From: Zygnema cylindricum
Lineage: Eukaryota > Streptophyta > Zygnematophyceae > Zygnematales > Zygnemataceae
Length of the DNA: 62,000 bases
Direction: 5' to 3'
NCBI GenBank assembly: GCA_037447655.1
Contig: JBBHKE010000573.1
Location: 1 to 62,000 of the forward strand
The position numbers were made by a program, and so were the translations under genes. The notes under the pieces are model-generated. The model saw nothing but the letters and a program-made list of their open reading frames with translations, was not told the origin of the DNA and did no database searches. Below, in pieces: positions 31,770-50,748 of the stretch (the first letter of the stretch is position 1; each line of letters begins with the position of its first letter).

Positions 31770-32648
31770 GGGCGTGTTCCCATGTAACCGATATTTTGAA
31801 ACGTTATTTTGGAATTTAGCGCTGATTTTACGGTGTACTTTTCAAAGTGTGCCTATGTGAATTGTTACTTGCGCGTTCATTATTTTGAATAAGTAAGGGT
31901 TTTATTCTGTCGTTTTCCTGTAAAACTTAGAGCCGTACCGCGTAAGTTTCAACTGTACAATAAAATAGAAAAAAAGAGAAGTACATTTTGCGTCATCATC
32001 GAATTTAAAATGTACTACATGTTGTCGTCTTGTGTTTTTCGACCCACTTCGACGACAAAAAACGTCATCTTCAACCTTATCTTTAAAATACAGGGCCGAT
32101 GTGTTTTAAAATTAGGGATTTTCTATAAACAAATAGGACACGTATTCGCACGTGTATTGTTTTGTTCAAAAACTTCAAACGAATTCAAGCGACGTGGAAG
32201 TGTACACGATTCGCTATGTTTTGTCCGTTTTTGTCTAATACCACAAAGAGAAGTACACAGTTTGTTTTGTTTTGTCTGTTTCCATCCGGTACGGTTTTTT
32301 TTTTTGCAGGGGTCTCAAGGAACCGATGCCATTTCACGTCGAGCCGACAATAGACGCAAAGTCAAAACGCATCTTCTTCAACCGTGAAACGGCACAGGCT
32401 GGAGGGCGGTAGGTCTACAATGTCACGAAAAGTCACGTGAAGTCACAAGCAGTTACGAAAAATGACGTGGGTCATCACAGATTGTAGACGTTGACAGCCG
32501 TCACGGGCATTGTCGACGTATACAATCGTCACGCCCTAAGTGACAATTTCGTTTGGTACACATAGGGACACCCGAAATCCGGGTCCGCCGGATCTGCGCT
32601 AAAAAACAAAAAAAAATCTCTAAGTTTGAAGTACATAGAGACGCACCC
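31770..32648. mobile_element. PIF/Harbinger-like MITE, copy 1
   Basis: Starts GGGCGTGTTCCCATGT after TTA and ends GACGCACCC before TAA. The terminal sequence is the GGG.GTGTT type of Tourist-like MITEs. The left end lies inside the long inverted repeat. The interior is homologous to 29271-30048. Confidence 0.6.
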
Positions 32649-33155
32649 TAAGTCTCGTACGAAAATATTGCCGTTTCGTCGCACACACAAAATACTTCCG
32701 CGGACGAAAAAATCGCGTCACGCTTCTCGAACCAGCATTTCTTCGAAATCGACCAACGTGCGATTCATACAAATGAATATCGCTCGGCGCTCGCACCAAA
32801 CCGAACCGACACAAAAGTTCAGTATTGAACGAAACAAAACATAACTGACGCGAACCGAACAAAACATTTGACGGCGCGATTGCGGCCGACGCCGATTCGC
32901 CCAATATCTTAACACTTCGCTGTCGATGTAAGACTGTTGATTCGTAGATAGTGTGGCTCGATTTCGTCGCGCGTGACGACGCGCATTTTTTTCATTTAAT
33001 TTCAAATGATATGGTTCGTTTTATTATAAAAGTTTATTTCGTTTCGTGCGTTCAGTTCGAAGCTTATAGTACTTCAGTTTCAAGAGGTTTCGTTTCACTT
33101 TGCGTCTAAGTTCAATGTAACGCTTAGACGATTAAATTTTCAATTTTGCGGCTAA

Positions 33156-34096
33156 GGGCGTGTGCCCATGTGTTCAAGTAAGGGTGTTTTCCCGTCGTTT
33201 ACACAGAAAATGGGACTTCCAACGAGAAAATATTACGCCGTACGAAAAATGGGCAAAAACACAAGTACATTTTGCGTCATCTTGGAACTTGGAAGGTACG
33301 GCAATTTGGCGTTATTATCAACGCGACCCATTTCCAGCTCATCTTCACACTTGCACTGGAATCAAATCGCGACCTGATTTTAATCAAAATAACATCCTAT
33401 TGACGAATAGGAAACCTGGATTGCATGCGTCAAACGTTTTCAAAAAAATTTGCACGAAGGAAAGTACACGCTATTTTTTTCACTGCTGTCACGAGCATGC
33501 ACATAAGAAAATGACAAACTTGTACGGAAAAAAACTTGCAGGGGTCGCGGACCTCCACTTTCCTTCATGGGTCCTTTGCAAAAGTTTACGTCGTCCTCGT
33601 CTCTCTTCCTCTTTCTCACTCGATCGCTCTTATTTCTCTCCCCTAAATGAAATGCGGCAATGATGGTTTAAAATGAAATTTTTTTTTTTTTATCTTTTTT
33701 TTGAATATCTTTAGTCGTAGTTTGACGGCATATCGAATGATAAAAGATAAATAAAAGAAATCGGAAGCCATGGCGGAATGTTTACGTACTAATGACGTTA
33801 TAGCGTGGCGTGACTTCGCAACGTCAAAACCCCAAACATCTACGATGTCAGAAAAACCTCGACGTCTACAACCGTCGCCGCTTTTGTCGACGTCACTTAT
33901 TTTAGGAAGTTTCGCAGTAATCTACATTTCGTTTCGTAGTCTGTCGCACATATTGTAGACGTCTACGACTGTCATAAATTTGAAGTAATGAAAGTGCAAG
34001 TAATGAATGACATAGGAACATTTTGAAAAGTACACCGTAAAATCTGCGCTAAATTCCAAAGTAACGTTTCAAAATTTCGGTTACATGGGCACACCC
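33156..34096. mobile_element. PIF/Harbinger-like MITE, copy 2
   Basis: Starts GGGCGTGTGCCCATGTG after TAA and ends TTACATGGGCACACCC. The first ~300 bases repeat at 34102-34400. The open frame at 33160-33663 is a by-product; the sister copy breaks it. Confidence 0.7.
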
Positions 34097-34101
34097 TTTA
34101 A

Positions 34102-34796
34102 GGGCGTGTTCCCATGTGTTCAAGTAAGGGTTTTTTTCCGTCGTTTTCACAGAAAATAGGACTTCCAACGAGAAAATATTACGCCGTACGAAAAATGGGC
34201 AAAAACACAAGTATATTTTGCGTCATCTTGGAACTTGGAAGGTACGGCAATTTGGCGTTATTATCATCGCGACCCACTTCCAGCTCATCTTCACACTTGC
34301 ACTGGAATCAAATCGCGATCTGATTTTAGTCAAAATACTACCCTATTGACGAATGGAAAACCTGGATTGCATGCGTCAAACGTTTTCAATTTTTTTTTTG
34401 CGGTTGGGAGGGTACACGAAAAAAAAGGTGTTTGTCCGTTTGCTTATGTTGTCCACTTGTGGGCGTCTACAAATGTCATTTTGTAGACGTAGGCGATTGC
34501 TTATGTCGTTCACGTGTGGGCTTCAACAAATGACAGTTGGCGTCGACAATTGTCCCAGTATGTCAGGAGCTCTTTGCGGCGTACAAATGCCGCAGTTTGT
34601 TCCGAGATCGTTGGCGTCTACAAATGTCAGCAGTTTGGGTTTCGCAAGTATTGGCGACGTGTACAGCTGCCACATATTCAAAATAATGAACGCGCAAGTA
34701 ACAATTCACATAGGCACACTTTGAAAAGTACACCGTAAAATCAGCGCTAAATTCCAAAATAACGTTTCAAAATATCGGTTACATGGGAACACGCCC
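34102..34796. mobile_element. PIF/Harbinger-like MITE, copy 3
   Basis: Starts GGGCGTGTTCCCATGTG and ends ATGGGAACACGCCC, flanked by TAA on both sides (34099-34101, 34797-34799). Adjacent head-to-tail to copy 2. Its right end overlaps the long inverted repeat. Confidence 0.75.
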
Positions 34797-35244
34797 TAAG
34801 TGATTTCACCGTGGAGCTCACATAACGACAAAAAGTGACTGTCTGCAACACTTTTTATTTACATGTGGTTGCCGCAGTTTTGTTACCGTAAACGTTCGCC
34901 GGCCGTGTGAATTGTTAAATTTATTTTGACGGTCGACGTTCGCAAGCGCGGCATAAGTTTAAGCGGTTGAAACAATATTTTGAAAGTCAAAGTTGTTCAA
35001 CCGATTGACCGTCAAATTTGTACTCAACGGTGCTTTATTTGTACCTGTATGTACTTCAAACGTACGTTTTCTGACAAAATGACGTAAGTGGCAGATTATG
35101 GTCCACTTCCTTTAATAGTTTTATATATTCTATTTAAAGTATCAATGTCAAAATTTTGAGGTGCCGATATAGAGTACATAAGGCTAATAACGATTCACGG
35201 TGTAGCTTCTGATTTGCCCGGAAAGACCCCGACCTTTGCTGCAG

Positions 35245-35266
35245 TACAGTACAGTACTGTACTGTA
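35245..35266. repeat. Perfect 22-bp palindrome upstream of RPT6
   Basis: The sequence starting TACAGTACAGT equals its own reverse complement. It lies about 270 bp before the RPT6 start codon, between the MITE end and the gene. Confidence 0.9.
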
Positions 35267-35402
35267 GTACGACGTAGGCGTACGCACATATTGAATAATG
35301 TACGGTGTACAAAACGTGTACTGTATCTGTATTTTATTTCCGTATTTTACGTTCGTTTCGTTTTGGAGTCATAGATCTGTTCATTCCCATCCAACTTTTT
35401 GG

Positions 35403-35411
35403 AAACCCTAA
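35403..35411 (+). promoter_or_regulatory. Telo-box-like motif upstream of RPT6
   Basis: AAACCCTAA lies 106 bp before the ATG. This motif is common near the transcription start of plant housekeeping genes, including translation and proteasome genes. One copy only; may be chance. Confidence 0.35.
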
Positions 35412-35516
35412 TCTCGCATTTCCTTCAGCAAGAGGTTTCAAACTGCCATATCTTTCTTCTTTGTAAGTCATTTTTGTTGCTTTTTTTTGCATTTTTTTTG
35501 CTCTTTTTGCTTCATT

Positions 35517-42928
<7,412 letters not shown>

Positions 42929-43427
42929 GGAGGGAGAAGAAGAATTCGCAGCTTTGTACAGATAAGATAAATTCAATCTTGGGAACAGTATTTTGGGTCT
43001 TACTTTTGAAGGATTAATCATGTAAAGAACTGCAAATGGAAACAGTATTTGAGTCTTGTATTGAAGGCATTTTACAGAGAAAATTGTATGTAAAAAACTG
43101 CAAATGACATTGCTTGTGGTGAAAACCCTAAAATCTCTAAAACCCTAAAATCCCTTGTTTTGTATGGAGGTTTTAAAGCTTTTGTAGTCATGTATTTCAA
43201 TTTCATTGTTTTTTTTTTTTCTTTAGTGCATATAAACCTGCGTAGAACATCTGTTGTGTGACTTCACATGCTTTTTCAAATGTTTGAAAAGAAGATGATT
43301 TTTACATTTTTGGTTTGGAGTTGCCTCGTGATTTTGAGATATATAATTATAAACTCTTTTATAATCCGTAAATCGCTGCATTTCTCCATTCCCAATTTCA
43401 GCTCGGACTTTTCTGACTTGAATTTCA
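42929..43427. other. RPT6 3' flank
   Basis: A likely 3' UTR with a short imperfect repeat (GGAACAGTATTTTGGGTCTT..., GGAAACAGTATTTGAGTCTT at about 42978 and 43038). No clear poly(A) signal stands out. No other gene. Confidence 0.4.
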
Positions 43428-43620
43428 CAGTTGACTTGACTTGTCTTGACTTGGTTTGACTTGACTTGTTTCGACTTGGTTTGACTTATGTCGACTTGGT
43501 TTGACTTGTGTCGACTTGGTTTGACTTGACTTGGCTTGACTTGGTTCGACTTGGTTCGACTTGTCTTGACTTGACTTCATTTGGTTTGGTTTGACTCAAC
43601 TTGACTTGACTTTACCTGGT
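43428..43620 (+). repeat. TTGACTTG-type minisatellite
   Basis: Tandem TTGACTTGRYTTCGACTTGG variants over about 190 bases. Confidence 0.92.
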
Positions 43621-44289
43621 TGTCATTTTTTTATGCGTATCTATTTTGGAGAAGAACAGAAGGCGGGTTATATTGTTTTTTAAATCGATAGGTTTATATC
43701 AAAATCTGCATTTTTTCTTAAGATGTCAAAAATAAATTTGGACGAGGATGTAGATGGGGGGAAAGTCGAGGAGGTGATTTTGGGTAGTAGGAAAAAAAAA
43801 AAAACAAGACTTTGATCAGAAAGTGCGACGGTATTAAAAAAGTGGACGGGAAAGCCAAAAGTGAAAAACTAGATGAGGCAAGCAAACAAAATCGGAAAAC
43901 AAGGTGACAAAAATGAACACAAAGGAAGTGGACATAAAACAGTCACTTAGAGTTGCAATCACCAAAGCAAGGAAAGACACTTACAATGTGTCTAAACTAA
44001 TATTACCTAACCAAATCTTAACATGATGAAAGATCTATAAAAAGCAACCTCTTGAGTTCCCCTCTTAAGCCTGGCAAAGGTTGTTGAGTGCGTTTCAGAA
44101 TACGCGGACGATACATTACTGCAATAGCCGATCAAAGGCGTATAGTAGTCTGCACTCAGTGTAACGCGAGAGATAAAAGTTGACGATAAAAAGAAGTGAG
44201 GACCAAAGCATAGAGTCTCTCAAGGTCTTGTCTCTCAAAAGAGTGTCGACCACAAGTATGGAGAAACTCATTCAAAGCAACACCCAAAT
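43621..44289. other. Unassigned
   Basis: No intact gene. A YADDT-like string at about 44104-44118 on + is surrounded by stops and is treated as chance. Confidence 0.4.
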
Positions 44290-45300
44290 AGCCAATTAAA
44301 GTCATCGGCCACCATTTGAATGAAGTCACCTATAGTATCTCGGTGTGCATGATCACACTCCTTAGCCTCGTCGCGTGCGGCCACTCTAGCATGTCGAGTT
44401 GCTTGACCATCAACTGTATCCGCGGCAAGGTTCATCAAAACAACGTCACCAAATATACGACGTGCACCATCGAGCAGGCCAATATCAATCTGGACGCCAG
44501 TAAATCAGACGTGAAACCTCACGTCGAACTGAATATCCCTCTTTCGAAGCGTTGGGGCCGCAATTGTGTCGGGAATAGTGTCACGCGCTTGAACCAACTT
44601 TCCCCCGTGGGAGCAATGAAGCAAATGTACGCCACCGGGACAGTCACACGAGCAAACTAGAGAACCAAGCAAAGGTGGCTGCGGGAGGCCAAGCCTGAAC
44701 TTTAGGGCGATGGTGAATTGAGCCGGCGTAAAACGTAGAGCGGATAAAATAGGTGTCGCCGATAGCTAAGCTCCTCTACCAAGCATAGTGCAAGAGCGAA
44801 AGCCGCACGCGAAAAATCAGCGGGAAGCGCCTCAAGAAGTTTGGATTTGGCGGTGGCGACAACCTTCTAAAATGGATTCATGGCCACACGCAACTGATTT
44901 TGTAACAAAGGTGGAGCTAATCGCATATACAGCGGAATACAACATGATGCCTCCAAAATGAACAGGTGAAAGCGGAAGAAACTTTCCGAAACACGAAGGA
45001 CAACATTCGCAAGAACAAGAGTATTCCTAGCCAAAAAACGATAGGCAAGAGTGGAAGCAATAAAACACGAACTTCCTAGTTAATGAACCCCTCTCACACA
45101 TGTTGTAGCTAGTAAACCCAGCCAACCTCCAAAGAAGAAGGGATGCATCAATGCGCGCCGTAGGCCCAAACTCACGATCAAAAGCCCCACAACCTAAGAA
45201 AGAGTGAATGACATCCATGAGGCGATCATCAAAGGCAGAAAGAGATGGGACTTGGGTTGGGAGAGGAAGTGCAAGGTAGGTGGGGAGTTGGGCGAAACAC
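44290..45300 (-). pseudogene. C-terminus of a decayed non-LTR retrotransposon RT protein
   Basis: The minus strand reads as a broken open frame. Near the end it has CSHGGKLVQARDTIPDTI (about 44630-44577), matching the C..KGG..(I/V)RRHD.IRD block found after the RT domain in many LINE-like proteins. Then DIGLLDGARRIFGDVVLMNL and a A...A....A.DEAK..DHAH helix follow, which in those proteins ends the ORF. Several stops and frameshifts break it. The RT catalytic core is not found. The + strand open frame at 44316-44660 is its shadow. Assignment is by pattern only. Confidence 0.45.
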
Positions 45301-45469
45301 GCAGTCCCTTACCGTTGCAACATCTGCGTAGGCATTTCGTACATTTTTTATGTACTAAAAATTTCGTACTATTTTAAGCGATATATTGGTACCCCTAACC
45401 GTTTGATAACCGATAACTATGGGTATCGGTTTTATCGCGATAAGTTTCTACCCAATACACACCACTACT

Positions 45470-45890
45470 AAAAACCCTAAAAGGACGAAAAAATATGAGG
45501 AAGTTGTACTAAAATATTTGAGAATGTACGGGCATGTACCCAAACAACCCTGAAACCCTCCCTTCAACAACCCTAAAAAGTACAAAATTATACGGACATT
45601 GTACGCCGTAAAAGTACAGAAAATGTAAGGCAGTTGTACTAAAACATACGGGAATGTACGGAAATGAACCATAACAACCCTAAAATTCCCCCTAAATAAC
45701 CGTAAAAGTACGAAACTATACAAACACTATAGGTGAATGTATGAAAAATGTAAGGCAGTTGTATTGAAATATACGGAAATATACGAGACTTTACCCTAGA
45801 AACACTGAAATTTTCCCTTATATAACCTTAGAAATACGAACATTTACAAACATTGTACGTAAATGTACGGAAAACGTACGGGCGCAAAAG
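45470..45890. repeat. ~127-bp tandem repeat, three units or more
   Basis: Units are marked by AATGTAAGGCAGTTGTACT at about 45491, 45621 and 45747, each with AACCCTRAAA and GTACG-rich parts. The reverse complement resembles 56540-57070. Confidence 0.8.
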
Positions 45891-45984
45891 TGTGGTACGC
45901 ATTTTCAACTAACATTTCAAAATCGTTCGATGCGCACTGTAAGTATTAATCGTTAGTATTAATCGTTACAGTATAGTATTAGTA

Positions 45985-46541
45985 CACCGTGAATTGTATA
46001 TTAGCTTATTGAACGCTAATTCGGGTACATGGAATTTTTGCCAAATTCTTCCATAGTATAAATTATTATGTTTTTTCTTTTACGCCATTTAGGGTTCTTT
46101 TCCAATTTGCGTAAAACATGAAAGTACATTGTCATTTAAATAGTGTGGTGTACGGTTTTGACATATCGTACAAAATTGTACCTTTTTAAGTGAAAAAGTA
46201 TAATTAATGAGTTTTAGTAACCGCGGACGCATGAGAATATGCGCTCTAAAAAGGGGATAAAATTGAGTTGTCAAAAATCACGTTCGCACATATTCGTCCG
46301 ACAACCGTGTTTCGACTGTATGAACGTACGATTTGTGTATGATTTGTCAGGTTTTCTAGATGTACCTATAATAGTGTAAATATATTTACGGCGAGTATTT
46401 TTTTTTAAATCCCAAATTAGTATAATTAAATAATTAGAATATATGTTTTTTTTGAAAAAATCCAAATTCCCAATAAGCGTTCATAACGATAATTATTCTT
46501 ATACGCTAAAAAAACTTGTAGGCTAATAACGATTCACAGTG
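45985..46541. mobile_element. CACCG-family MITE, type B
   Basis: Starts CACCGTGAATTGTATATTAG after TA (45983-45984) and ends GGCTAATAACGATTCACAGTG before TA (46542-46543). The interior shows the AAATCCAAATTCCCAATAAGCGTTCATAACG block of type B. Confidence 0.85.
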
Positions 46542-46819
46542 TAGTGCATTTTACTCCATGCGAAATATGTGCACGGGACATCTATGTTATGGACGTACAA
46601 ATCATTTGCGTACGCTTTTACAAATCTTAATTTTAACTTTTTGTCCGCCTGTATAGATTTTATTAAATTTTTGCGTTTGAAAAATCTTTGACGATTTTTA
46701 ACGTCTGAACACACGCTTGCTTGGTTACAATAGAAATATAACATATAGGTGAGATTGATTACTAGAGGATTCTGCAAAAAACTTGTCACACTACAGTAAA
46801 CCGTGTATCGCTTTCAAAA

Positions 46820-46985
46820 CATATTTTTCGCCACTTAAAACATCTTTTCTCCGTACACATTTGTCCGATTTTCACAAGGAGACCGCCAATCGGACAGTAA
46901 GATTCTAAGATCTCAATATTGGCCATAAACCCAAAATCAGACAAGCGTGTATGGAGAAAAAATGTTTTAAGTGGCGAAAAAAACA
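46820..46985. repeat. Foldback repeat, CCACTTAAAACAT arms
   Basis: Arms 46822-46870 and 46935-46985 are imperfect inverted repeats (TTTCGCCACTTAAAACATC and ATGTTTTAAGTGGCGAAAA). The same interior occurs in the MITEs at 50536 and 61738, so this is a member of that short subfamily with eroded ends. Confidence 0.7.
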
Positions 46986-48228
46986 TTAACACTAAGTGTA
47001 GAATTCCATTAGACGAAAAGTGGGGTTCGTTACTAGACGCCGTACGTTTTCGTACAGCGCCGTACAAAGTCGTACCTTAAATATTTTTTTGCCAGCCGAA
47101 ACATCGTTACTAGAAAGCTTCAGAAGGCTCCTATAATTTAGGCGTTATTCCTGGCCGTTGGATATTCCACTTTTTCAGATCCGCGAAGCAATAATGGAAT
47201 TCTACTCTAAAAGCGATACCTTGGAAGTCCCAGCGTAAAACACCTTTTTTGCACGCACACGTTGATTTGTGGGTGGATACCCTGCACTGAGAATTGATAA
47301 TTTTACCTCTCAATCGCGAAAGTCAAATTAGCAGCCGATATGTGCAGACGGATGAAAGATATTTTTTAGTATTGTCGTAATAACATTTCGTCTAGTGTTA
47401 TTGATTGGGCAAAACCTTTGTCTTTTTAGACTTTCAGTATTATTATTCATCCAATTATAGACCAGAAATCTCGCGGGCGTCACTTTTGTAGGATCTTAAG
47501 CAAAAGAGTTTTACTAAAAATAATTCACAAAACATAAATCATTTACACAGCGGAAGCTCATAAAAGACAAGAGGAATATTCAGCCAAAAAGAATTATAAA
47601 TGTTCTTGGCCGAAGCCTCTTTACAACATCTCTCTTCTCTCTCTTCTCTCTTCTCTTTAAATAATCTCTTACTCCAAGATTAATCCTCTATGATTCAATC
47701 ATATGAGATTCAATGATCGAATCGATTAATTCGATACTCTGCACATGTACACTGCTGCCTATATATACTCGCTACTCTGCACTAAGAGACAACAAGATAA
47801 GACAAGCAAGACTTAGCGTAGCGACGAAGTCTGTCCCTAGCTGACTGTACACTCTTCAATGAAAGTTCGAGAAGGAAGGCGCACACGCTTCTTCTTTCGA
47901 AACAACAAACCCCAAACGTTGACTTAAACAAGTGTCGCTTCACGAACACACCTGCACGCAAATTGAAACACCTGCGCACGAAACAAACAAGTGACGCGAA
48001 ACAAAATAGTATGTTTTGCTCGCAAAAAACAAAAGTACTGTCGTGAAACGACATCGTAATTTTTGTATGATGACGCGACAGTTCGCATCAAACAAATTCA
48101 AGTTGGTATGACGGTTCGCGAAATGTCGCGAAAACGAGAATATCCCAACACCATTTTCCTTTGACAATTTGAAATTCTCTTTCCTAACATTTGTTTTAAC
48201 TTGCACAATGTTAGAAAAAAAGGTGAAA
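46986..48228. other. No recognisable gene
   Basis: Contains a CT-rich run at about 47625-47660. Searched by eye on the minus strand for an R3 MYB repeat to partner the exon at 48292; none was found. Confidence 0.4.
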
Positions 48229-48291
48229 TTACATAAAAAAAAATCTTATTATGTTTATAAAAACAGTTAATAAAATGAAAAATGGCATTAC

Positions 48292-48789
48292 CTCGGGATC
48301 CAAATGTTGCATCCATCTTCTTCGACATCCTTTCCCTCCGCGCCCAAGTAGCCCCGCACGTGCGACCACGTCATCCCAACGAATCGCATCGTTGTGAAAT
48401 CCCGTCAATGCGCGCCAGAGCGCCGCATCTTTCGCCGAAGTCCACGACCGCCGCGCAATTTTTTGTTTTCGATTTATTTTGTGTTTGTTTTTGTTTGTGT
48501 TTGTTTTTGTTTTTAGCGAAGGTTCGAAATAACCTTTCGAAAATTCGCACGCTTTGCGACTTTTGGCAAAGTTGAAATGTTCGACGAACCGAGACGAATG
48601 CGAAGAGTCGAAGACAATAATAGTCGCGGGCGACCCGGTGCTTTGCCCTTTGGTTGCCAAGGGCCTGTCGTTTTTGTACACGCGGACCAATCGGGGCGTC
48701 ACAATTTGTCGTAAGAGTAACACGTAGTCACGTACTTCTTCATGTATCAATCCGTTTCTGTTAGTGTACGGATATAACGAACACGACAA
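48292..48789 (-). CDS. MYB-type DNA-binding repeat, partial gene
   Basis: The minus strand frame carries one MYB (SANT) repeat at about residues 112-164. It has three spaced tryptophans (RRSW..., IRW, RRRW) and the recognition-helix pattern AGLLGRGGKGCRRRW, close to the R2 repeat of plant R2R3-MYB factors. The exon ends at HLDPE with a good donor GTAATG (48291-48286). The preceding ~110 residues are Lys/Asn-rich or nondescript and may be 5' UTR; the true start is unknown. No R3 repeat or downstream exon is seen within about 1.2 kb. It could be a single-repeat MYB, a gene with a long intron, or a fragment. It would act in the nucleus as a transcription factor. Confidence 0.55.
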
Positions 48790-48859
48790 CGTGGCATTAT
48801 GTGACGGGATCGCATGCGCAAAAATAAAAAGTACGATTCTGTACGTTACTCTACCGGTA

Positions 48860-49440
48860 CACCGTCGATCGTATTTAGCGTGTAGAAATTATTACTGTGT
48901 ATAATAATTTAGTGACATGTACACTAATTTTGACTTAGTAAAATTCCGAAAAAAAAGTTATACACTAATTTTTCAACGAACGCCAATGTGGGTACAGCTG
49001 ATTTGTCGAGAGGATATTCACAGTAATATAGGTAAAAGTACAAATTCTGACAATTCGTACACTGTCGCATACTTTCACTCTAATTAATTCCTATTTCTTA
49101 CGGTTTTTAGGGTTTTTTAGGCAGCACGTGACAAATAAATGACACTAAAACAGATACAAGTACGAAATCTTTTAAATCGTACATTGAATTTCGTGTGATA
49201 GAAAATATTTTATTAAAATATCCGTACTTGTATAATTAAAAAGTACATTTTTATACGCACCGACACGTTCCGTACTCCACACTAATAGAAAAATACATAA
49301 ATTTAAATGGTGTACACTAATTGTTCATCTCGTAATTAGCGTACAAGAAAAATTAGTATCATTTACCCTATTTTAGGTAAAACCCTCAAAATTTGGGGGC
49401 GCCGAATTAGTGTTCAACACTATAAATACGATCGAGGGTG
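48860..49440. mobile_element. CACCG-family MITE, divergent ends
   Basis: Starts CACCGTCGATCGTATTTAG after TA (48858-48859) and ends CTATAAATACGATCGAGGGTG before TA (49441-49442). Confidence 0.78.
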
Positions 49441-49444
49441 TACT

Positions 49445-49624
49445 GATAACACGACATTTTGGCATGACGTCGAATTTCTTCTGGTCGTTTAAAGATTTGC
49501 AACTGATTACACGACATTTTGGCATGACGTCGAATTTCTTTGGCCGTTTATAGATTTGCAACTGATAACACGACATTCTGGCATGACGTCTAATTTCTCT
49601 GGCCGTTTATAGATTTGCAATAGA
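49445..49624. repeat. 60-bp tandem repeat, three units
   Basis: Units start at 49445, 49505 and 49564, each with ACACGACATTYTGGCATGACGTC and GATTTGCAA. Directly abuts the MITE end. Confidence 0.92.
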
Positions 49625-49972
49625 TATTGTCGGTTCGTTGATTGATATTTTCTCTCTCAAACTTCGTGCGGCTACGATTTTTGTACGGCTGAGATTGCTG
49701 AATCCAAGGACAAATCTGGTACAACGATTCGGACATCGATTCATTTTGACCGTCGATTGTAAAATACTTTCAGCAGGTTATTTCACAAGTAAAAAATTGT
49801 ACCGTTCATTTGTACTGTACTATATTCCCCGCGCGTCCCGCGCATGGAGTACCGTATAAAAAAGTGCAAAACGTTTCAACTTTTGAGACCGACGGTTGTG
49901 GATTGTCTTGTGAACAGCTCCCCTTGTCTCGTCATTACAACGCAAATCTGATTCTCTTCCTGTCAACCACTT

Positions 49973-50512
49973 CACCGCGAATCGTTATTAGTGTCAAAGT
50001 TTAAATAGTGTTGAAGAAAATTTACCGTAATTGATGCTAATTAAGAATTTGAAAATTTTCAAAAAAAAGGTGTATTCTAATTTTGACGTTTATGCTAATT
50101 TGGGAACAGCAAAAATGGAATATTCGCCATACGATTATATACATTAATATATGTATTCGTTCAAAATATTAAAAATTGTACGCCGTCGTGAATTTAAAGT
50201 ATCCGTACATGCTATACTAATTTACGTGTCAGACTAATCCCGTTTTTTTTAGCGCATGTTCCTATGCGTGCGTGTCTGATTTAATTCATTTTTTGTAAAT
50301 TGTCACATGAAAAGGTACTGTTATGTACGGTCAGACATCGACCGTACACCACACTATTTGTATTTTATTGTATTTTCGGGCTTTACTTTTTTTTTGTACG
50401 GTACCTTAATTAACGTCAAGGAAAAATTAAAATCATGTATCCTATTTGAAAAAAAAAACAAAATTTTAAGAACCCAAATTAGTGACTTTGACACTAATAA
50501 CGATTCGCGGTG
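49973..50512. mobile_element. CACCG-family MITE
   Basis: CACCGCGAATCGTTATTAGTG ... CACTAATAACGATTCGCGGTG is a near-perfect inverted repeat. The right flank is TA; the left flank is TT, probably a mutated TA. Confidence 0.85.
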
Positions 50513-50535
50513 TAGCGTACTATATAGTAACACTG

Positions 50536-50746
50536 CACCGCGAATCGCTATTAGTGTCAATGTCATTTTCGCCACCGAAAACATTTTCTCCTCCGTGCCA
50601 CTTGTCGGGTTATTCCGACCGTCAAGGTGGAAAGGTAAGGATCGCACCTTCCTGTTGACGGGCACCAGACGAAATCGGACGTGTGTGCGGTGGAAAGGTT
50701 ATTAAAGTGGCTACAAAACATTTGACGCTAACAACGATTCGCGGCG
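50536..50746. mobile_element. CACCG-family short MITE
   Basis: 211 bp, CACCGCGAATCGCTATTAGTG ... GACGCTAACAACGATTCGCGGCG, right flank TA. The interior pairs TTTTCGCCACCGAAAACAT with ATGTTTTG-like sequence near the right end. Sister of 61738-61953. Confidence 0.85.
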
Positions 50747-50748
50747 TA

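Larger units (their letters stand above)
31467..35094. mobile_element. Foldback/Mutator-like element with ~410-bp inverted repeats
   Basis: Arms 31481-31891 and 34676-35085 are near-perfect reverse complements (for example CGAACGTTTACGGTAACAAAACTGC against its complement). Flanking 9-mers GTTATGGTT (31458-31466) and ATTATGGTC (35095-35103) match at 7 of 9, the target length of Mutator-like elements. The inside has no transposase but is tiled by Tourist-like MITEs. The exact outer ends are uncertain by about 15 bases. Confidence 0.7.
30958..35202. mobile_element. CACCG-family MITE split by a 3.6-kb transposon
   Basis: Left end CACCGTGAATCGCTATTAG after TA (30956-30957) and right end GGCTAATAACGATTCACGGTG before TA (35203-35204). 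Host parts are 30958-31466 and 35095-35202 (about 617 bp); the rest is the inserted long-TIR element. Confidence 0.8.

Noticed and set aside
33160-33663. 167-codon + strand open frame
   Set aside because: Within a Tourist-like MITE; the sister copy at 34102 is not open in the same way and no domain is present.
44098-44125. YADDT string resembling an RT active site (+)
   Set aside because: Stops directly on both sides, and the retroelement evidence here is on the other strand.
44316-44660. 114-codon + strand open frame with Cys-rich start
   Set aside because: Antisense to the LINE-like C-terminal blocks, which carry the recognisable pattern.
48282-48575. 97-codon + strand open frame
   Set aside because: Shadow of the MYB-repeat exon on the minus strand.
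49445-49624. CRISPR-like array
   Set aside because: Whole units are repeated with no unique spacers, and the DNA is eukaryotic.
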